39,770 bases of DNA from Candidatus Sumerlaeota bacterium (GTDB lineage: Bacteria > Sumerlaeota > Sumerlaeia > Sumerlaeales > Sumerlaeaceae). The stretch lies in NCBI GenBank assembly GCA_026398535.1, contig JAPLSQ010000068.1:1-39770 (forward strand), written 5' to 3'. The notes beneath the pieces were generated by a model that saw nothing but the letters and a program-made list of their open reading frames with translations, was not told where the DNA came from and did no database searches. This document shows, piece after piece, positions 34,799 to 39,770 of the stretch (position 1 is its first letter; each line of letters begins with the position of its first letter). A program made the position numbers and the translations under genes.

Positions 34799-36409
34799 TC
34801 AATTTTCTGCGGGTTCTTGCCGATAAACTCTGATCAACCCAAACCTTCGCTGTGACCACAAGGCCAGTTCCCGTAGAAGCTCCGGCGGCAGCGGGCGCGA
34901 AAGGGTGCGCAGCAGGTAGCGCGCGGCGGCGGGCTGTTGAAACGGTTTGTCCGGCTGGAATGTGAACCGCAGTGCGTTGCCCTCGCGCATCGCGATAAGA
35001 TAAAGCAACTGATAATCAACGCCTGTTTCGGGCTTGCGGGCGTCCTGCGTCAGCAGAACGCGCTTGCCGCTTGAATCATCGCACACGAACCACACGGCGT
35101 CGCGCTGATCGCGGTAGGTGGGGTAAACCAGCAGAGCCGGATCAGCACGCTCCATCACGGCAAAGCAGGCGCGCAGATAAAAAAATGGGCATGCCGAAAA
35201 AAAACCAATGAGGCCGGCGGCAAGAAATGGCGCGGCGATGCGGGCGCGCCAGCGGACAACCGCACTCACGTCTGGTATCATTTCCAGCAACGCGCCGGCC
35301 AGCAGCCATGGACCGGGCATCGCCGCCAGCCAGTAACCCGGAACCACATCAACCCGCAACAGCCCGAAAACCGCCAGCGGCACAATCGTCCAGGCAAGAG
35401 CCACAGCGGCAATCTGTTGTGTCGCGCTCAATGCGCCGCCGCGCCCGCGCCATCCGGTTCTTATGAATCCCATTGAAAGACCGGCCGCCGCCACGATGCC
35501 AGACGCCGCCAGCCATGCCGCGCCCGCATATTGGTAGATCGCCCCGCACGCAACGCCCCCAAGGAACCGCGCATAATTCTGCTGAAATGCCGTGACGCCG
35601 CCAAAATCGCTCAGCGAAAACCACACCGAGCGCCAAAGCGCGTCGTGTGGGGAACGCGCAGCGGACCCGCCTTGAGTTGCCAGTGTGACAATGACGCTTA
35701 GGTCGCTGAAATGTGTCTGAACGAGATGGAACAGGTAGGGCAGATAACTCAGCGCCGCCGCCGCCACACCCGCACCCAGCCAGCGCGCATTCGCGCGCCC
35801 GCCCGCGATCCACAGCGCCAGCCCCGCACTCACCGCCAGCAATGCGCCCTGAAAATGCGCCTGCTGCGCCGCGCACACCGCAAGCGGCAGAATTAATGAA
35901 GCCGCGCGGTCACGGGGACTGCGCACAAGCTTCAGCGCGCACAGCAGCGCGATGATGGACATCGTTGGGATGAGCGCGCATCCCCACAACCGCAGCGTCA
36001 GAAGCAGCGCGCCCGGCCCCAGCCCGCCCAGCGCAAGAACCGCCAGCGCGCCCCACGACCAGCCCATGCGCCGCAGCCCGCGGAACAGAATCGCCAGCGC
36101 GCCCAGGAACAATACCTGCAAAAATCCCACGGCAAATACCGGAGAGCGCGAGATCAGCCACGGAATGGAAATCAGATAAATGAAGAAAGGCGGGTTGTAA
36201 AACTCGTAACTTGTCTTCACGCCCTTGAGCGGGAAATCCCACTTTTCGGCCAGTTGCAGGGCGTATATGCTGGCAATCCCCTCGTCGAAATCATAAAGCA
36301 TCAAATCGAGAAATCCCAGCCGCCACCATGCCGCCGCCGCCAGCATTGCCAGCGCCGCCAGACGCCACGGGGTCAACATCGTTCTCCATCCAGACATGAG
36401 GGCAGTCAC
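34799..36409 (-). CDS. GT39-like (ArnT/PMT family) membrane glycosyltransferase
   Basis: A 536-residue integral membrane protein with about 11-12 helices. The first external loop contains LYDFDEGIASIYALQLAEKWDFPLKG, with the acidic DxDE typical of GT39 catalytic loops, followed by NPPFFIYLISIPW. The C-terminal ~100 residues are soluble and periplasmic. It would move a sugar from polyprenyl phosphate to a lipid or protein. The GTG start at 36409 overlaps the CYTH gene stop (GTGA); ATG 36397 with AGGGG at about ten bases is an equal choice. It is translated together with the CYTH gene. Confidence 0.78.
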   Translation of the reverse strand: MTALMSGWRTMLTPWRLAALAMLAAAAWWRLGFLDLMLYDFDEGIASIYALQLAEKWDFPLKGVKTSYEFYNPPFFIYLISIPWLISRSPVFAVGFLQVLFLGALAILFRGLRRMGWSWGALAVLALGGLGPGALLLTLRLWGCALIPTMSIIALLCALKLVRSPRDRAASLILPLAVCAAQQAHFQGALLAVSAGLALWIAGGRANARWLGAGVAAAALSYLPYLFHLVQTHFSDLSVIVTLATQGGSAARSPHDALWRSVWFSLSDFGGVTAFQQNYARFLGGVACGAIYQYAGAAWLAASGIVAAAGLSMGFIRTGWRGRGGALSATQQIAAVALAWTIVPLAVFGLLRVDVVPGYWLAAMPGPWLLAGALLEMIPDVSAVVRWRARIAAPFLAAGLIGFFSACPFFYLRACFAVMERADPALLVYPTYRDQRDAVWFVCDDSSGKRVLLTQDARKPETGVDYQLLYLIAMREGNALRFTFQPDKPFQQPAAARYLLRTLSRPLPPELLRELALWSQRRFGLIRVYRQEPAEN

Positions 36410-36924
36410 CCCTGCCGGGTCTGAAGCAGGTCGGCGTACGCGCAGGACACGAGATCGGCTTCCCGCACGCCCAGCTTCGCCATCAATTCGGCCGCGATCG
36501 CGCGCCCCTCTTCTGGCTCCTGACCGGGGCGCAGGACAACTTCCAGTTCCATGAACGTCCCCAACCCTTCAACCTCATCAAGGTGAATCCGCGTCTGGCC
36601 GGCCATGTAGACACGCCTGCGTTTGCGGACCGTGACAGTTTCACCCAACGCGGCCGTGAGAATCTTTCTCAGTTGTTGGGGTTCGGACATCCTGTAAATA
36701 TCATAATGAGACTGCTTCGCCTCTGCCGTGTCGGGGCGCGTGTAGAAGATCAATTCGCCCGCATTCTCCCCAAGGATGCGCAGTTTGAGTCTGCCCGCCG
36801 GACAGAGGAAGAAAATATCCTCCTGATGAAAAGTCTCACATGATCCGCCGGACAGGCTTTCCACCGCCGCGCGGAGTTCATCCAGGTTTGCGGCTCTGGC
36901 TTTGATCTCTATGTTTGATGGCAA
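36406..36924 (-). CDS. CYTH domain protein (class IV adenylate cyclase-like)
   Basis: A 172-residue CYTH (triphosphate tunnel) protein. It opens with NIEIKARAANLDEL, the family ExExK strand with the first Glu replaced by Asn (N4). Further strands hold the charged residues expected in the tunnel: LKLRILG, TVRKRRRVYM, RIHLDEVEGLGTFMELEVVL. This form is often labelled class IV adenylate cyclase, but the family also includes triphosphatases; the activity is unknown. It overlaps the GT39-like gene, with which it is co-oriented. Confidence 0.88.
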   Translation of the reverse strand: MPSNIEIKARAANLDELRAAVESLSGGSCETFHQEDIFFLCPAGRLKLRILGENAGELIFYTRPDTAEAKQSHYDIYRMSEPQQLRKILTAALGETVTVRKRRRVYMAGQTRIHLDEVEGLGTFMELEVVLRPGQEPEEGRAIAAELMAKLGVREADLVSCAYADLLQTRQG

Positions 36925-37001
36925 CGGAAGGAACCTTTTGTTTGTTCTGATTCATGACAGGGACCGCGGAATCTTGCTTCCGCTTTCACAGTCCCAATCT
37001 G

Positions 37002-37784
37002 TTACTGTCCTTCGCCCCCGGAGATTGTCTGATCCTTGCCCGTGACAAGCGGCATGCGGGGATGCTTGGCGAAGGAGAAAGTCATCTGCTCATACCACGA
37101 GTCCGACGAGATGACCATGCGCAGAATGCGCTTCCACAGTTCGACGGGCGGGCCAAACACCTGCCAGTCGACATTCAGCACGCGCACGCCGCGGCGGCGC
37201 ATCTCTTTAACGAGCAGCTTGTAATTCTTGTCGAGATGCTGCAGGTAATCGAGCGGGACGCCCTCCTCCTGCTCGCGACCGCGCGCCGCCATGCGCTGGT
37301 GGCATTCCTCCGGCGGCACCTCGAGATACACGAAGATGTCCGGCGGCATGACGTCGCGGCTCATGTTGCGGAACACGTCCACGTAAAGCTCATATTCCTG
37401 CCCGGTCATGAAGCCGCGCTCCATGGCGGTGGTGGCAAACACAGTGTCGCCATAAATGGGGCGGTCTTGGACGACCACGATTCCCTGCTGGCCCCATGCC
37501 ATCTCGACGGCAAGACGGTGCTGCTCATAACGCTGGCACAACATGAACATCTGCATGGCGAATCCGCCGCCGGTGTTCTGACCCGTGCGCAGGTCATCGT
37601 AGTAGCGGTTCAGAAAATGCGGAAACTTCGGATGGTTGGTCGGCTCCTCCAGCACGCGCGCCGGCCATCCGCTGACGCTGGCCGCCGAGGCAATCGCATG
37701 GCATGCGTTGGTCTTGCCGGCGCCGATGTTCGCGTCGACCGTGATGAAAAGCCCTTGTTTTCTTTTTATGTCGCCCTGATTCAT
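37002..37784 (-). CDS. deoxynucleoside kinase family protein
   Basis: A 260-residue P-loop kinase of the dNK/thymidine kinase 2 type. It has ANIGAGKT near the start, the substrate motif VLEEP, QDRPIYGD (the DRS-like motif), and a LID segment rich in Arg (QRMAARGREQE). It phosphorylates deoxynucleosides in salvage; specificity is unknown. ATG 37784 is preceded closely by AGGAAGGA; ATG 37802, six codons upstream, has AGGA and is also possible. Divergent from accD, with a copy of repeat B between. Confidence 0.9.
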   Translation of the reverse strand: MNQGDIKRKQGLFITVDANIGAGKTNACHAIASAASVSGWPARVLEEPTNHPKFPHFLNRYYDDLRTGQNTGGGFAMQMFMLCQRYEQHRLAVEMAWGQQGIVVVQDRPIYGDTVFATTAMERGFMTGQEYELYVDVFRNMSRDVMPPDIFVYLEVPPEECHQRMAARGREQEEGVPLDYLQHLDKNYKLLVKEMRRRGVRVLNVDWQVFGPPVELWKRILRMVISSDSWYEQMTFSFAKHPRMPLVTGKDQTISGGEGQ

Positions 37785-37864
37785 GGTTCCTTCCTGCTCC
37801 ATAACGTTCCTGTGTGCGCAGGCTCAACAGCAAAATGCGCCCGCCCGCGGCATCGGAAGCGCCA

Positions 37865-37933
37865 CATGATGAACCGCCGCGCGCCGCCGCCTCGTTCTTC
37901 GTCCGTGGTTGTTCGTGGTTGTCCGTGTTCTCC
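37865..37933 (+). repeat. interspersed repeat B
   Basis: Begins ATGATGAACCGCCGCGCGCC and continues to GTCCGTGTTCTCC, like the copy at 34025 but without the G8 tract. It sits in the divergent promoter region of the deoxynucleoside kinase gene and accD. Confidence 0.9.
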
Positions 37934-37987
37934 GAATTTAATTGCGGTTTTGTAAATAGATAATACCCACCACATTGGCGGAACGAT

Positions 37988-38935
37988 ATGGCTTGGTTTA
38001 AAAAAGAAAGATACACGACGCTGAAACCCCCGGAGATGCGCGACCGCATTCCCGAAGGATTGCTGACGAAATGCGAGGAGTGCTACGCGCCGATTGTCAC
38101 GAAGGATTTTGAGGAAAATCTGCGCGTGTGCAAGAGATGCGGCCGCCACCACCGGATGTCGGCGCGCGAGCGGGTCAACCTGCTTGCCGACGCCGGCTCC
38201 TTCACCGAGATGTTCAAAAACATCCAGTCCACCGACCCGCTCAAGTTCGTCGACTCAAAAGCCTACCCTGACCGCATCAGGTCTGCGCAGAAGAGCGGCT
38301 ACGATGAGGGCGCGCTGGCGGGCGAGGCGCTCATCAACGGGCGCCGCGTGGCGCTCGGCGTCATGGTGTTCGAATTTGTCGGCGGCAGCATGGGCAGCGT
38401 CGTGGGCGAGCGCATCACACGACTCATCGAGCGCGCCACCGCAGACGAAATACCCCTCGTCATCGTGACCGCGTCGGGGGGCGCACGCATGCAGGAGGGC
38501 ATCCTCTCGCTCATGCAGATGGCAAAGACCAGCGGCGCACTCGCCAGACTGGCTCAAAAACGCGTGCCCTACATCAGCGTGCTCACCAATCCCAGCACGG
38601 CGGGCGTCATGGCAAGCTATGCCAGTCTCGGCGATGTCATCATCGCCGAGCCGGACGCGCTCATCGGATTCGCCGGCCCGCGCGTCATCCAACAGACCAT
38701 CAACCAGGTGCTCCCAAAAGGATTCCAGAAAAGCGATTTCGTGCTCGAACATGGATTCCTCGACATGGTCGTCGAGCGCAAAGACCTCAAGGCAAAGATC
38801 TCACTGTTGCTTTATTACCTGACAGGCAAGGAAACCCGCGCCGTTGTGCCGGCCAGCGATGAAGCCGCCGCCAAGCCAGCTGGTTGGCCATTGCGAGCGC
38901 AGCCAGTGGACCCGCTCGAAATCGCGTTCAGATAA
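37988..38935 (+). CDS. accD: acetyl-CoA carboxylase carboxyltransferase subunit beta
   Basis: A 315-residue enzyme subunit that, with AccA, transfers CO2 from carboxybiotin to acetyl-CoA, making malonyl-CoA for fatty acids. The N-terminal zinc finger has C29, C32, C48 and C51. The crotonase-like core shows VGGSMGSVVGERI, TASGGARMQEGILSLMQMAKTSGAL and FAGPRVIQQTI. The last ~30 residues (AAAKPAGWPLRAQP) are a variable tail. It is complete and of normal length; accA is not adjacent. Confidence 0.98.
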   Translation: MAWFKKERYTTLKPPEMRDRIPEGLLTKCEECYAPIVTKDFEENLRVCKRCGRHHRMSARERVNLLADAGSFTEMFKNIQSTDPLKFVDSKAYPDRIRSAQKSGYDEGALAGEALINGRRVALGVMVFEFVGGSMGSVVGERITRLIERATADEIPLVIVTASGGARMQEGILSLMQMAKTSGALARLAQKRVPYISVLTNPSTAGVMASYASLGDVIIAEPDALIGFAGPRVIQQTINQVLPKGFQKSDFVLEHGFLDMVVERKDLKAKISLLLYYLTGKETRAVVPASDEAAAKPAGWPLRAQPVDPLEIAFR

Positions 38936-39023
38936 GGACGCGACCCGCAAAAAAGTCTGTTTCACCGTCGGTGTCCCCCACAAAATGGTTGTCCTGAACC
39001 GCTGATAAAATCATCTTGGGCAC

Positions 39024-39770
39024 ATGGTTCACATCGCGCTCCTGAGCCTTGGTTATCTTGCCGCCGCGCTGACCGCGCATCTGCTGGCGCTTGGTTGCGG
39101 CATGGCATTGCTGGGCGTGCCGGGCGCGGGGCGGCTGACGTTGCGCGCGCTGGCGCTCGGACGCTGTCATGCGCTGGGCATCGTGTGGCTGTCCGCAACA
39201 GCGGCGGCGCTGGGGCTTGCGGGATGGCTGAGGACGATTCCCGTGGCCATCGCGTGGATCGCGCCTGCGCTGATCGGTTGGATGCGGATGGGCGCGGGAT
39301 GGGCGGAACTCTGGCGTGATTTGATCAATGAATTGAATCGCGCGTGGACAGAATTCACGCTGTCGGAGCGCGCCGTCACTGTCCTCACAGGCGCATGGGG
39401 CGCGCTGATGAGCGCGAACGCGCTCGCGGGGAGTCTCGCGCCCGATCTCACCCATGATGCCATGTGGTATCACTTGGCGCTCGCCGGCCAGTGGGCCTTG
39501 CGCGGCGGCGTGCCGATGTTCAGCCACCAGTTGCACTCGGTGCTGACACTGCCCGTGGAGACTATCTATGCGGGAATTCTGCTCTATGCGGACGAAATCG
39601 TCTGCACGTGTTTTTACGCCCAAGCCACCTTGATCCTGCTGTGGACATTGCCCGTCGTTGCCGCCGCGGCGTGCGCCGCGGCGATGCAGGCGGGGATGCC
39701 GCTGTTGCGGAACGCGCCGCGCGCAACGGCCGCGCGCGCGGCGCTGTGGTGCGCGGCGTCAGTCGTCGGA
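39024..39770 (+). CDS. GT-C-type membrane protein, N-terminal part (cut by window edge)
   Basis: An open frame of 249 codons that runs off the right edge. It begins MVHIALLSLGYLAAALTAH and has several hydrophobic helices. LAPDLTHDAMWYHLALAGQWA near residue 140 resembles the acidic first-loop motif (D...D-x-x-x-YHL) of GT-C glycosyltransferases of the GT39 and related families. No ribosome site is clear. The family call rests on this loop and the hydrophobicity. Confidence 0.6.
   Translation, partial: MVHIALLSLGYLAAALTAHLLALGCGMALLGVPGAGRLTLRALALGRCHALGIVWLSATAAALGLAGWLRTIPVAIAWIAPALIGWMRMGAGWAELWRDLINELNRAWTEFTLSERAVTVLTGAWGALMSANALAGSLAPDLTHDAMWYHLALAGQWALRGGVPMFSHQLHSVLTLPVETIYAGILLYADEIVCTCFYAQATLILLWTLPVVAAAACAAAMQAGMPLLRNAPRATAARAALWCAASVVG

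Overview
The window is a GC-rich bacterial chromosome segment. It begins inside a 16S rRNA gene on the minus strand and ends inside a membrane glycosyltransferase gene. The 16S start region (GGCGGCGTGGATTAGGCATGC), the pseudopilin of the FTLIELL...NFLEAQ type, the secreted DDGxxGDxxAGD-repeat proteins, the three URO-D-family proteins and the short 10-bp-period intergenic repeats suggest an uncultivated lineage near the BRC1/Sumerlaeota, Hydrogenedentota or PVC-type bacteria. That placement is inference and needs a 16S search. A rubrerythrin operon and an acetate kinase suggest an anaerobic or microaerobic fermenter. A Pal lipoprotein and a Wzm-type exporter suggest a Gram-negative envelope.

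Layout. 1-1394: 16S rRNA (5' part) and its leader, read leftwards. 1395-3241: peroxide-defence operon (rubrerythrin plus a rubredoxin-fused FAD oxidoreductase), also leftwards and upstream of the rRNA leader. 3564-4982: fucose/arabinose isomerase-like enzyme. 5180-12861: surface and secretion block with a secreted kelch-like protein, a Wzx-like flippase, a DUF2851 protein, a type II pseudopilin and a second secreted protein. 13121-14989: a doubtful small gene, a 29-residue bS22/COX24-like protein, an orphan sugar-type ABC permease and tRNA-Ala(GGC). 15060-17241: two tandem URO-D-family proteins, leftwards. 17543-18787: ackA. 19086-25017: overlapping glycan cluster (GT-C, GT4, Wzm-like exporter, and a fusion of an LPG-synthase/AglD-type membrane domain with a SAM methyltransferase), then an MBL-fold hydrolase. 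25094-30910: URO-D protein, ROK kinase and a complete ribose-type ABC importer. 31085-39770: ligA, a BtuF-like binding protein, Pal, a GT39-like membrane protein, a CYTH protein, a deoxynucleoside kinase, accD and the start of another GT-C protein.

How the genes fit together. The 19086-24312 genes read as envelope-glycan assembly: polyprenyl-sugar transfer in the membrane, cytoplasmic GT4 transfer, export, and a membrane protein with a methyltransferase tail. The 25094-30910 genes read as uptake and phosphorylation of a sugar, with a putative Zn/corrinoid-type methyl-transfer protein; a methylated sugar is a speculative substrate. The pseudopilin lies just upstream of a secreted protein that shares its repeat type and its last residues (DW-x-x-Y) with the protein at 5180.

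The most unusual observations are the flippase-methyltransferase fusion, the shared C-terminal tail and DDG repeats of the two secreted proteins, the EF-hand-like loop in the pseudopilin, and two families of interspersed intergenic repeats. The repeats abut start codons that have no visible Shine-Dalgarno sequence.
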